Positions 1-8,047 of a DNA stretch of 53,188 nucleotides are shown piece after piece. How positions within the stretch are numbered: the first letter of the stretch is position 1; each line of letters begins with the position of its first letter. The DNA is from an uncultured Methanomicrobiales archaeon (lineage in GTDB: Archaea; Halobacteriota; Methanomicrobia; Methanomicrobiales; Methanospirillaceae), in NCBI GenBank assembly GCA_903926075.1, contig CAIYHQ010000091.1, forward strand, positions 1 to 53,188. The letters are read 5' to 3'. The position numbers and the translations under genes were made by a program. The notes beneath the pieces are model-generated. The model had not been told where the DNA came from. It saw only the letters and a list, made by a program, of their open reading frames with translations, and did no database searches.

Positions 1-1
1 C

Positions 2-430
2 AAACCACTCCCCGTGTATGGCGATGGCCTCCAGGTCCGTGACTGGCTCTATGTAATGGACCATTGTAACGCAATCTGCTGTGTCTTCGAAAAGGGACTC
101 TCCGGTGAGGTATACAACATCGGCGGTAACAATGAGATGGAAAATATCAGGATTGTGAAGATTATCATCCGGATACTTAATGAAATGACAGCCGACCCTG
201 AAATTAATGAGTCACTTATAACCTATGTAACTGACAGGCCGGGTCACGACAGGCGCTATGCAATTGACGCACGAAAGATTCACAATGCACTGGGCTGGAA
301 ACCTGAGACAAAATTTGAAGATGGTATCCGGATGACAATCCAGTGGTATCTTAATAATAAGGACTGGATGAAACGTATAATATCAGGGCAATATCGGGAG
401 TGGATTGAAAAAAATTATGAAAAGCGGTAA
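2..430 (+). CDS. rfbB: dTDP-glucose 4,6-dehydratase, C-terminal part (5' truncated by window)
   Basis: This is the last 142 codons of an extended short-chain dehydrogenase/reductase that converts dTDP-glucose to dTDP-4-keto-6-deoxyglucose, the second step of the dTDP-rhamnose type pathway. The reading frame is open from base 2, and the first visible residues (KPLPVYGDGLQVRDWLYV) are the well-known C-terminal substrate-binding segment of RmlB/RfbB. They are followed by the YNIGG motif and a DRPGHDRRYAID segment, also typical of the family. The N-terminal Rossmann domain lies outside the window, so the GTG at 14 is not a real start. The gene ends with TAA. The accessory block that follows is on the opposite strand, so this is the end of a plus-strand unit. 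Confidence 0.93.
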   Translation, partial: KPLPVYGDGLQVRDWLYVMDHCNAICCVFEKGLSGEVYNIGGNNEMENIRIVKIIIRILNEMTADPEINESLITYVTDRPGHDRRYAIDARKIHNALGWKPETKFEDGIRMTIQWYLNNKDWMKRIISGQYREWIEKNYEKR

Positions 431-574
431 TTGAGGTACGAATAATCGGGTCTGTTTTACCAATAGAACACATGTATCTCAGTTTAGCGGCGGCGAATAT
501 CTGATAGTAACACAAATCCTTGAATATTTTCGATTTCAATTCAAAGTATTGGTTGTCCTTTTGGAAAATATTGT

Positions 575-1504
575 TTATATCATGTGTTTTATCTCGTCTT
601 CTGAAAGACCCGTAACCTGAGCTATATCCGCAATAGACATCCCGGTTTGTTTCATCCGGCGGAGTATAGTAACTCTCTCTTCAAATCTTCCTTCGGCCAT
701 TCCTTCGGCTTTCCCTTCAGCTTTCCCTTCAGCTTTCCCTTCAGCTTTCCCTTCAGCTTTGTATTCAGCAATCCATCGATTAACTTTCTCTGCTAACATG
801 GTTCCTCCACGAAATGGATTTGGTATAAGTATCTCTTCATCCCTCTTTAAACTGCTCTCAAAAAATAAAGAAAAGTCCCTGCGCATTGACTGCAGAGTTG
901 GTTCAGTTTCCATCCATTCATTCAGTTTTGCTCCCAGTTCATTCAATTCTTTACTCCCTGATGATTGTTCCAGGGCAAATAGACACGCTGCAAGGTTGCG
1001 CACCTCAATAAGATGATGCAGAGAAAGCCTCAGTTCGTCTATCAGCAGATATGGCACAGATGGCCTGAAATGGATAACTGGTTCCGGCATCATGATAGTA
1101 TCCCTGATATCATGTGGTACAGTCCATGGAGTCTCACCATTATAGAGCACCACTGGAATAATGCCAGGCAGTGGCCCGGTAGGTACAATTACTCCAGTCC
1201 GGATAAGATCCTGCCAGAGAAGTGCCATATATGACATTATCCTGACGGGCATTGTAGGATCAGGTTGATTCTGAAATTCGATAAGCAGATAGAGTACCAG
1301 AGTCCTGTCTCCCCAGCGCAGTCGCCATATCAGGTCATCCTCGCGTTCTCTGAGGTCATCAGTCACATAACTCCCGTTACATCGCTCAAGGGTATTAAGG
1401 TCACAGATTTCTGTAAGCTCGGAATTGAGAAATCCTCGAATAAAATCAGCCATCATCTTCTGATGACTGAACAGGCGTTTATAGGGGTGGTCAAAGTCTG
1501 GCAT
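575..1504 (-). CDS. Rpn family recombination-promoting nuclease / putative transposase (YhgA-like)
   Basis: A 309-residue protein of the Rpn/YhgA-like family, PD-(D/E)XK nucleases linked to RecA-independent recombination in bacteria. Visible family features are an N-terminal DHPYKRLFSH segment, an acidic pair in REREDDLIW, and the strand LYLLIEFQNQ, whose E-x-Q would supply the remaining catalytic positions. The C-terminus has six AEG tetrapeptide units (five KAEG, one MAEG), then a helix-turn-helix-like tail (MSIADIAQVTGLSEDEIK). I chose the ATG at 1504, which precedes the conserved segment and has a weak GGGA upstream. A TTG at 1579 would add 25 residues with no ribosome binding site. A truncated second copy of its 3' end lies just upstream at 1646-1906. 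The function in this archaeon is inferred. Confidence 0.82.
   Translation of the reverse strand: MPDFDHPYKRLFSHQKMMADFIRGFLNSELTEICDLNTLERCNGSYVTDDLREREDDLIWRLRWGDRTLVLYLLIEFQNQPDPTMPVRIMSYMALLWQDLIRTGVIVPTGPLPGIIPVVLYNGETPWTVPHDIRDTIMMPEPVIHFRPSVPYLLIDELRLSLHHLIEVRNLAACLFALEQSSGSKELNELGAKLNEWMETEPTLQSMRRDFSLFFESSLKRDEEILIPNPFRGGTMLAEKVNRWIAEYKAEGKAEGKAEGKAEGKAEGMAEGRFEERVTILRRMKQTGMSIADIAQVTGLSEDEIKHMI
690..761. repeat. 12-bp in-frame tandem repeat (6 units) inside the Rpn gene
   Basis: Six head-to-tail 12-bp units, core CCTTCAGCTTTC on the plus strand, encode KAEG/MAEG tetrapeptides on the minus strand. The three central units are identical and the outer ones carry point changes. The decayed copy at 1749-1772 has only two units, so unit number has changed since the duplication. 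Unit gain or loss keeps the frame and only alters the length of the charged linker. Confidence 0.9.
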
Positions 1505-1645
1505 ATTATGAAAATCCCTGTCACTTGGAGGATATGAATATGCGGTTAATGCTGGTGTATTTTTCGATCCCTTAAACAAACAACGGATTAGATAAAAGAC
1601 TCTTAAATTTTACGTGAACCGCGTGATAAAAAAGTGATATGAAAT

Positions 1646-1906
1646 TTATATCAGATGTTTTATCTCGTCTTCTGAAAGACCCGTAACCTGAGCTATATCA
1701 GCAATAGACATTCCGGTTTGTTTCATCCGGCGGAGTATACTAACTCTTCCTTCGGCTTTCCCTTCAGCTTTATATTCAGCAATCCATCGATTAACTTTCT
1801 CTGCTAACATGGTTCCTCCACGAAATGGATTCGGTATAGGTATATTATCATCCCTCTTTAAACGGTTCTTAAAAAATAAAGAAAAAACCCTATGCATTGA
1901 CTGCAG
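1646..1906 (-). pseudogene. 3' remnant of a second Rpn-family nuclease gene
   Basis: This encodes only the last ~85 residues of an Rpn protein. Over the shared part it is nearly identical to the intact copy at 575-1504: VFSLFF, then NPFRGGTMLAEKVNRWIAEY, two KAEG units and the same GLSEDEIKHLI tail. The nuclease domain is absent. Homology stops at a CTGCAG hexamer (1901-1906), where the sequence switches to the 3' end of a DUF4143 gene copy. An open frame crosses the junction, but its N-terminal residues are out-of-frame DUF4143 sequence. A translated product would lack the catalytic residues. Confidence 0.8.
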
Positions 1907-2483
1907 CGAAGTGCCATCAGTATCCATACTTCCATGCCGGTGTGATGAGTATCTTTCTACCCTCCACAATTATTTCATCTTCCTGCTGAAATGTCAGGAT
2001 AAAGCCCTCATTAAGTCCGAAAAACTCCATAGCCCTCAGAATCCCGTTAATCTCCCTCTCTTTATTCCTGCTTGTAACCTCATAACAGACCTGAATTGCC
2101 TTTGTTATCTTTGTTTTTTCTTTCACCAGAAAATCGCATTCGCCTCTCTCTCTGAAATAGAATATCCCTTGCAATAATGTCCAGCAACAGATTCTGAAGA
2201 ACTTCATCCATCCCGGTTCTGAGGTATTCGGTAAAACCGCCTGCCAGGAGATAATCATGAAATGAATCAGGTAAATTTTTTTTTTCGAAATACTCCAAAT
2301 ACTCCAGGTATGAAAAAGGGAACAGCTCCATTCTCAGGTTTCTTCCGGTAAGTTTGGTTCCAAGTTCCCTGCTTAAGAGAGAGGCATTAGACCCTGTGAT
2401 TATCACTTTTTTATTATTATCCAGAAGATATCTCACATAAGATTCCCAACCCGGGAGATTTTGAATCTCATCAAAGTAATAGA
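1907..2483 (-). pseudogene. Decayed copy of DUF4143-type ATPase gene (5' truncated, internal 350-bp deletion)
   Basis: This is a broken second copy of the gene at 4398-5609. It starts abruptly at the Walker B segment (YYFDEIQNL) and lacks the N-terminal third with the P-loop. It then follows the intact copy to LLLDIIARDILF, where 350 bp are missing relative to the intact gene. The resumed homology (IFYFRERGECDFLVKEK to the terminal AWKYGY) is in another frame. The deletion joins two 9-bp GAAATAGAA repeats that flank the corresponding segment in the intact gene (4635-4643 and 4985-4993). The remaining identity is high, so the duplication looks recent. No functional ATPase can be made. Confidence 0.85.
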
Positions 2484-2542
2484 AAATGATAAGGTCATCT
2501 GGAGCCACTCTCCGTTCAGTTTATGTATCTGCTAACATTATA

Positions 2543-4234
2543 TCAGTCCGTTGCAGCCCTGACAAGTACTTTCTTCCCCTGCAGAATTATAGCGAGTTTT
2601 CGTATTTTATCCCGCGGAACACCTGCATTCAGAAGTCCTGACCCATATTTTCTCTCATCAATCTGCAGGAGTGCGTCCATTACCGCTTTATGAGCATCAG
2701 TTTTCTCACCCGTGGTTTTAAATTCAATTATATAACCCTGGTTATACTGATGAGTTTTAGGTCTCATGATAACATCAGCTCTGCCAAATCCGGTCTCGTG
2801 ATTTGATAGTATCTCATATATATCACGGAGATTTGCAAGAAGGCCAAGAACAAATGCATGGAAGACCGCTTCAGGAAGTCTGCCAGGATCATAAAAGCTC
2901 ACAAGACTGAGGACCAGATTCTGAAGAGACTGTTCTAATGACGTTGTTTGCGCATCTTCAAGAAAAAAGGAGAGAAATTCGGAGATCCCGGTTACTGTGT
3001 TATTTTGACCAAACAATCGATTGATGAATTGTTCATAGACGATTGAAATTTCAAGATTTGGAATAGAGATTGAGTATGTGGTCTCTGTTTTTTTAAGGGG
3101 GCTCGCTCTTGGTGCCTCTGCCCGTAAGTACCCGGAATAAAATAAAAAACTCCATATATTCTCAGAATCCCTTCCAATATCCTCAAAGATAATATCTTCA
3201 CGTATTGGATATCTCAGTTCTTTTCCTGAAAGTAACCGTTTTAGATCCCGTTGGATAGTTAGTCCTCCGGTTGAAAGTTCTTTATAGATCAAAGCATTCG
3301 AGCCGGTATTAAGCCATTTAGGGGCAGGAGTATTTGGAAGTGCCCGGATATACCCTGTTACAGACCAGGGGTTGTATATCGTCTGCCCACCAAATACGTA
3401 TCCATTATACCAGTCACGAATGATATCTGCCTTATCAGGTATGTTAAAATCATCAAGAATCTTATCCACTTCAGGTTGAGTGAAACCGAATTTATCTGAG
3501 AAGGGACCGATCATCAATGGACTAGCAACATCAAGATTATTTAATTCTGAGAAGATCGATTCTTTTGCGATTCGTAAGATCCCGGTAACTACTGCGCGAT
3601 AGAGTGCAAGTCCGTTCTCATGTTTCAGGCCTGCGCCCAGCCATGAGCGCATGAATGTTGTCATTTCATCATGGTACCCATTCTGCCATGCCTCAATCAT
3701 GGGGGTGTCATACTCATCGATAAGGATGATTGCGGATTTTTTGTGGTAATCATACAACCAGGTGACCAGGTTTTTCAGGCTTGCTTTGAGTATGGCATCA
3801 TCAGCAACACCTGTCGCGAGAGCTTCAAATCCGGTTCGATAGAACACTGGGAGTGTCTTCTCAACATACTGAAATTCCAGCATGAGTTCACTGATCTTCT
3901 CACTCAGCCTTTTCCTGCATTCATACCAGGTGGTACCCTTCACATCTTTCAGAGTGATATAGATCACCGGGTACTGCCCCTGATGAGCCAGGAACTCAGC
4001 ATGTTCTGATATTGCAAGGTCTCTGAACAGATCTTTTCGGTCTTCTGAATTTTTTTCAAAAAAATACCGAAGCATGGTCATATTCAACGTCTTTCCAAAC
4101 CTTCGTGGCCTGGGGATGAGTGTTACTTTATTTCCAAGAATTATCTCTCGAATGAAGAGGGATTTGTCAACAAAGTAACCTCCCTCACTTATTAACTCTT
4201 TAAAGTCATCAGTTCCAATCCTGAATGCTGGCAT
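2543..4234 (-). CDS. AAA-ATPase-like protein with C-terminal PD-(D/E)XK nuclease domain (AAA-ATPase_like / PDDEXK_9)
   Basis: A 563-residue protein of the large, poorly characterised family once called DUF1703, common in methanogens and Bacteroidetes. The N-terminus carries the family hallmark around YFVDKSLFI, then a P-loop variant PRPRRFGKT (41-49) and Walker B LIDEYDTPM (171-179). The C-terminal nuclease fold shows GRADVIMRP (484-492) and IIEFKTTGE (502-510). D487, E504 and K506 fit the D-x(n)-E-x-K active site, so the nuclease looks intact. The ATG at 4234 starts the canonical N-terminus. The protein is likely cytoplasmic. Its biological role is not established; mobile or defence-related functions have been suggested for such multicopy families. 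It sits between an intact and a decayed DUF4143 gene. Confidence 0.88.
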   Translation of the reverse strand: MPAFRIGTDDFKELISEGGYFVDKSLFIREIILGNKVTLIPRPRRFGKTLNMTMLRYFFEKNSEDRKDLFRDLAISEHAEFLAHQGQYPVIYITLKDVKGTTWYECRKRLSEKISELMLEFQYVEKTLPVFYRTGFEALATGVADDAILKASLKNLVTWLYDYHKKSAIILIDEYDTPMIEAWQNGYHDEMTTFMRSWLGAGLKHENGLALYRAVVTGILRIAKESIFSELNNLDVASPLMIGPFSDKFGFTQPEVDKILDDFNIPDKADIIRDWYNGYVFGGQTIYNPWSVTGYIRALPNTPAPKWLNTGSNALIYKELSTGGLTIQRDLKRLLSGKELRYPIREDIIFEDIGRDSENIWSFLFYSGYLRAEAPRASPLKKTETTYSISIPNLEISIVYEQFINRLFGQNNTVTGISEFLSFFLEDAQTTSLEQSLQNLVLSLVSFYDPGRLPEAVFHAFVLGLLANLRDIYEILSNHETGFGRADVIMRPKTHQYNQGYIIEFKTTGEKTDAHKAVMDALLQIDERKYGSGLLNAGVPRDKIRKLAIILQGKKVLVRAATD

Positions 4235-4397
4235 TAGATCCCTCCTCTGTATCGTTGTATTATGTATCAGTTAGTTGATATCAGTTGTTTCGTAGAGAAT
4301 TTCCCGACGAGCTCAAGATTACTCCTGTCTGCAGGATATAATCTTTCAATATTAAAGGTAAGCCACTTTGACAGGAATCTGCTGCAGAGAAGTGCCA

Positions 4398-5609
4398 TCA
4401 GTATTCATACTTCCATGCCGGAATGATGAGTATCTTTCTACCCTCCAGAATTATTTCATCATCCTGCTGAAATGTCAGGATAAAGCCCTCATTAAGTTCG
4501 AAGAACTTCATTGCCTCCAGAAGCCCGTTTATCTCTCTCTCCTTATTTCTGCTCGTAATCTCATAACAGACCTGAATTGCCTTTGTTATCTTTGCTTTTT
4601 CCTTCACCAGAAAATCGCATTCGCCTCTCTCTCTGAAATAGAAGATATTTCGATATTTTTTGCGCAATTCAATAAAGACATAATTTTCCAGAAGCCTGCC
4701 ATAATCATCTGAAAATCCGTTGGAATTTGCCCGGATAAATCCGTTATCAACGCCATACACTTTTTTTGGGTTTATCTGCCTGCTTTTTTGAGAATAACTA
4801 TGTCGTGGCAGAGTAAAGATGATGTAGGCATCTTCAAGGAATTCCATATAGGATGCAATAGTCGTCACAGATCCAATTGCATTGAAAGTTTTTTGGAGGT
4901 TTGTGAGCGTAAATTCTCTAGATATGTTCCCAAGCAGATAGACTGCAATTTCAGTTATTACACGAGAATTTTTGAGAGTATGCCGAAATAGAATATCCCT
5001 TGCAATAATGTCCAGCAACAGATTCTGAAGAACTTCATCCATCCCGGTTCTAAGGTATTCTGGAAAACCGCCTTTAAGGAGATAATCATGAAATGAATCA
5101 GATGAACCTTCTTTTCCAAAATACTCCAAATATTCCAGGTATGAGAAAGGGAACAGCTCCATTCTCAGGTTTCTTCCGGTAAGTTTGGTCCCAAGTTCCC
5201 TGCTTAAGAGAGAGGCATTCGATCCTGTGATTATCACTTTTTTATTATTGTCCAGAAGATATCTCACATAAGATTCCCAACCCAGGAGATTCTGAATCTC
5301 ATCAAAGTAATAGATCTTGCTCTCGCCATAATCCGTGAGAAAAACCTCCTCAAGAATCTCAAAATCTCTTAGCACAAACTCGGTTAGGCGAGGATCTTCA
5401 AAATTCAGATAATTGAATTCTTCTTCTCTGTTCATCGATTGCAAAAGGAGAGTACTTTTACCGCATCGTCTGATGCCGGATATGACAATGGCAAAATTAA
5501 CCAATGGTTGAATTTTCTCAAGATCCTGACGCAATGTACCCAGTTTGCGATATTCGATACCCTTTCTCTGTGATCTGAGAATCTTTGAAAGTTCATCCTT
5601 CAGGATCAT
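4398..5609 (-). CDS. ATP-binding protein, AAA_14 + DUF4143
   Basis: A 403-residue P-loop ATPase with an N-terminal AAA_14 domain and a C-terminal DUF4143 domain. Walker A is GIRRCGKST (about 45-53), Walker B is IYYFDEIQN (about 99-107), and the sensor strand reads VIITGSNASLLS. The C-terminal half has the family segment YFRERGECDFLV, resembling a degenerate nuclease-like core, and ends AWKYEY. I start at the ATG at 5609; a TTG two codons upstream is less likely, and neither has a clear ribosome binding site. The family occurs in many copies in archaea and anaerobic bacteria, often next to mobile DNA, and its function is unknown. It is the intact parent-type copy of the broken gene at 1907-2483. 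Confidence 0.86.
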   Translation of the reverse strand: MILKDELSKILRSQRKGIEYRKLGTLRQDLEKIQPLVNFAIVISGIRRCGKSTLLLQSMNREEEFNYLNFEDPRLTEFVLRDFEILEEVFLTDYGESKIYYFDEIQNLLGWESYVRYLLDNNKKVIITGSNASLLSRELGTKLTGRNLRMELFPFSYLEYLEYFGKEGSSDSFHDYLLKGGFPEYLRTGMDEVLQNLLLDIIARDILFRHTLKNSRVITEIAVYLLGNISREFTLTNLQKTFNAIGSVTTIASYMEFLEDAYIIFTLPRHSYSQKSRQINPKKVYGVDNGFIRANSNGFSDDYGRLLENYVFIELRKKYRNIFYFRERGECDFLVKEKAKITKAIQVCYEITSRNKEREINGLLEAMKFFELNEGFILTFQQDDEIILEGRKILIIPAWKYEY

Positions 5610-5733
5610 GTACAAGAATGATGCATATGCATGACCATTAATCTATCCATTTCAAATGGACAATATTGATCAATTTAAATGACCCGCTTATCCTGGCAGC
5701 CCGACTAACTGAAGATTAGCGAGATCAACAGAT

Positions 5734-6426
5734 TTATCGTTGTATTATATCGGTTGTTGACTCTCCGGTTGGACATCCCTTTATCTGGTTTATTTTCAGG
5801 TCGAGAAAATTGTTATTAGTCTCATCTCTGAACTTTTCGAGAGTACCGGTGATATTATCGAGTTTTCCGATACTGACATCCATCTTATCATTCAATGAGT
5901 CGAGTTTCTGGTTACTGATATCGACTTTATCTATGATGGTATCGAGTTTTCCGATACTTACGTCCATCTTATCATTCAATGAGTCGAGTTTCTGGTTACT
6001 GATATCGACTTTATCTATGATGGTATCAAGTTTTCCAATACTTGTGTCCATCTTATCATTCAGTGTGTCGAGTTTTGAGTCCATGGAATAGAGAATACCA
6101 ACGGCAACATCGAAACGCTCACCCAATTCCTCGTCAGGTAGACCTCTTATAATCCTGAATGTACTGAATTCACCGTGATATTCTGAGAACTCTGTCTCAA
6201 TTGATTCTACATTGATGACACGCTCATGAATGTTTATCTCTGAAATAAATTGCCCGACTTTTTCACGGTCGCCTTCTACGGTAACCATAACATCATCGTA
6301 ATCATCGATGTTTCTTACAGAACCTGCAAGTCCCATTTGCCGTGCTATTTCCTTTACTCTATCACGATACCCTACACGTTGAACCCTTCCCTTTACTAGG
6401 ACGGTTGCCCTGACCTGTTCAGACAT
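5734..6426 (-). CDS. Acylphosphatase-domain protein with C-terminal tandem-repeat coiled coil
   Basis: A 230-residue protein. Residues 1-90 are an acylphosphatase fold: VKGRVQRVGYRDRV holds the conserved arginine and phosphate loop, and GSVRNIDD supplies the conserved asparagine. Acylphosphatases hydrolyse acyl phosphates. The family normally stops near 90 residues; here about 120 residues of heptad-like sequence follow, built on the unit SNQKLDSLNDKMDVSIGKLD, predicted to form a long coiled coil and so an oligomer. I prefer the ATG at 6426, which begins the domain. An upstream ATG at 6498 would add 24 residues and lie two bases from the divergent gene start. The role of the coiled coil is unknown; a scaffold or oligomerisation role is inference. 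Confidence 0.8.
   Translation of the reverse strand: MSEQVRATVLVKGRVQRVGYRDRVKEIARQMGLAGSVRNIDDYDDVMVTVEGDREKVGQFISEINIHERVINVESIETEFSEYHGEFSTFRIIRGLPDEELGERFDVAVGILYSMDSKLDTLNDKMDTSIGKLDTIIDKVDISNQKLDSLNDKMDVSIGKLDTIIDKVDISNQKLDSLNDKMDVSIGKLDNITGTLEKFRDETNNNFLDLKINQIKGCPTGESTTDIIQR
5860..6075. repeat. 84-bp tandem repeat encoding the coiled coil
   Basis: Two nearly identical 84-bp units (5860-5943 and 5944-6027) are followed by a partial, more diverged third unit. Each encodes 28 residues, four heptads, so unit gain or loss preserves both the reading frame and the heptad register. The two full units differ at only a few bases, which points to recent duplication or homogenisation. Confidence 0.85.
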
Positions 6427-6500
6427 GCTTAATACTAGAACTCCTTTCTCCACCTTAAGGGTATCTTGATTTTTCCATAACACCAATATCTCCTTCACAA

Positions 6501-6872
6501 ATGAAGATAACCGGCATCGATAAAGAACTCCTTACACTTCTGCGCGCAGTAGCAAAGGACAGTCATCCCAGGGAATTTATCGGGATTCTCACCGCTGAAA
6601 AAGGTATTTTAAATGAACTCCAGATAATCCCGGGAACACAGACTGGTGTCAGCAGTGCAAAACTAGCTCTCGATATGGTCCCGATTGGGTATAATATTGC
6701 AGGAAGTGCTCACAGCCACCCGAACGGAGTTCTTTCTCCCTCTGATGCAGACCGTCTCTTCTTCTCAAAATACGGGAGTTGTCATCTCATTATTGGAAGT
6801 CCTTACCTGGAACATAACTGGAGGGCGTTCACTGCTAATGGTGAGGTTCTCTCGATAGAGGTGATCGGTTGA
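6501..6872 (+). CDS. JAMM/MPN+ metalloprotease (Mov34/Prok-JAB family)
   Basis: A 123-residue single-domain JAB protein. The full zinc-protease motif is present: E25 in REFIGIL and H71-S-H73-P ending in S81 and D84, matching H-x-H-x7-S-x2-D. Archaeal members cleave isopeptide or linear bonds of ubiquitin-like SAMP modifiers (desampylases) or act in sulfur-carrier metabolism. Which applies here is not visible. It is the first gene of a plus-strand run; its TGA overlaps the TTG start of the next gene by two bases, so co-translation is likely. Its neighbours make Fe-S clusters and a flavin-type nucleotide, so a link to sulfur-carrier proteins is a reasonable inference. Confidence 0.85.
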   Translation: MKITGIDKELLTLLRAVAKDSHPREFIGILTAEKGILNELQIIPGTQTGVSSAKLALDMVPIGYNIAGSAHSHPNGVLSPSDADRLFFSKYGSCHLIIGSPYLEHNWRAFTANGEVLSIEVIG

Positions 6873-7306
6873 CCCGTGTCCTAGCGACGGGTACTTTTGA
6901 TATCCTTCACCCGGGTCACATCTTCTACCTGGAAGAGTCGGCAAAACTGGGAGATGAACTCTGGGTCATTGTAGCTAGGGATGGAAATGTGCGCCATAAG
7001 CCTAAACCAATCCTCCCTGAAACGCAGAGACTTATGATGGTCTCTGCACTCAAAGCAGTCGACCACGCAGTGCTAGGCGATGAAGTTGACATGTGGCGGC
7101 CTATCAGGGAGATTCGCCCGGATATTATCACACTTGGTTTTAATCAGCATTTCAGCGAAGAAAACCTGATAACAGGTCTTTCAGAACAGGGACTTACCTC
7201 TGAAATTAAGAGGATAGCAGAATATTCCAGCGCGCCCTATTCAGGTTCACGGATAATTGTTGCACGAATCAGGGAGCTTCCAAATAATTTAATGGATATG
7301 GGCTAA
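6869..7306 (+). CDS. ribL: FAD synthetase-like cytidylyltransferase-family protein (RibL type)
   Basis: A 145-residue nucleotidyltransferase. GTFDILHPGH has the H14-x-x-H17 motif of the cytidylyltransferase superfamily, VVARD-type and LGFNQ motifs follow, and the length matches archaeal RibL, which adenylylates FMN to FAD. The TTG at 6869 is supported as start by GAGGTGA four bases upstream, inside the preceding gene, and by overlap with that gene's TGA. Related small nucleotidyltransferases such as glycerol-3-phosphate cytidylyltransferase share the fold. RibL is preferred because of the archaeal context and the LG(F/Y)(N/D)Q segment. Confidence 0.78.
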   Translation: MTRVLATGTFDILHPGHIFYLEESAKLGDELWVIVARDGNVRHKPKPILPETQRLMMVSALKAVDHAVLGDEVDMWRPIREIRPDIITLGFNQHFSEENLITGLSEQGLTSEIKRIAEYSSAPYSGSRIIVARIRELPNNLMDMG

Positions 7307-7321
7307 AAAGTCTCTGTTACA

Positions 7322-8047
7322 ATGCTTGAGGTACAGAACCTGAACGTTCAGGTTGGAGACCGTGAGGTTCTTCATGATATCAATCTTGAAATCCCGGATG
7401 GCGAGACTCACGTCCTTATGGGCCCGAATGGGACCGGAAAGAGTACTCTTCTCTCGACAATCATGGGTTTTGGAAATTACACTGTAACAAAAGGAACGAT
7501 TCTTTTTCGTGGTAAGGATATTACAGGACTTTCTGTTCATGAAAGGGCTGAACTAGGTATCGGACTTATGTTTCAGAGACCACCGACGATATCAGGCCTT
7601 AAACTTGGAACTCTCCTTAAGGCGACATCAAAGAAAACTCCTGAAGAGGTAAGGAAGTATGCGGAAAAGGTCAACATGGGACAATTTCTTGAGAGAGATG
7701 TCAACAAGGGCTTTTCAGGTGGAGAGATAAAACGAAGCGAAGTTCTGCAGCTTATGGTCCAGAACCCGGATTTTATCATGCTTGATGAGCCAGAGAGCGG
7801 GGTTGATATGGAGAATATATCGGTTATGGGAGCAGCTATAGGTGGCCTCCTCGAGAAAGATCAGAATATTGTCCGCAGAAAGAAGAGCGGGCTTATTATT
7901 ACCCATACCGGTTTCATCCTTGACTTTATTGATGCAGATAAAGGGCATATGATGTGTGACGGCACAATCAAATGCCACGGAAATGCGCGCGAGATTTTAA
8001 AAGAGATCAAGGAACGTGGCTATAGGGAGTGTATGCAATGCCATTAG
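7322..8047 (+). CDS. sufC: SufC, Fe-S cluster assembly ATPase
   Basis: A 241-residue soluble ABC ATPase of the SUF system. Walker A GPNGTGKST is at 34-42, the ABC signature FSGGE at 131-135 and Walker B FIMLDEPESG at 151-160. The GxxMFQRPP Q-loop region and the SGGEIKRSE form are typical of SufC. It powers the SufBC scaffold for Fe-S cluster assembly in the cytoplasm. It overlaps the next gene, sufB, by ten bases. This is the minimal archaeal SufBC pair with no SufS, SufE or SufD nearby, as is usual in methanogens, where sulfur may come from other donors. Confidence 0.96.
   Translation: MLEVQNLNVQVGDREVLHDINLEIPDGETHVLMGPNGTGKSTLLSTIMGFGNYTVTKGTILFRGKDITGLSVHERAELGIGLMFQRPPTISGLKLGTLLKATSKKTPEEVRKYAEKVNMGQFLERDVNKGFSGGEIKRSEVLQLMVQNPDFIMLDEPESGVDMENISVMGAAIGGLLEKDQNIVRRKKSGLIITHTGFILDFIDADKGHMMCDGTIKCHGNAREILKEIKERGYRECMQCH

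Noticed and set aside
351-539. Minus-strand frame of 62 codons after the rfbB fragment
   Set aside because: It overlaps the end of rfbB, has no ribosome binding site, and its sequence shows no domain or conserved pattern.
759-1537. Three plus-strand frames opposite the Rpn nuclease gene
   Set aside because: They lie wholly opposite a recognisable gene and have no recognisable features of their own.
5860-6075. Possible CRISPR-like direct repeats
   Set aside because: The repeats are contiguous 84-bp coding units without spacers and they encode heptads in frame.
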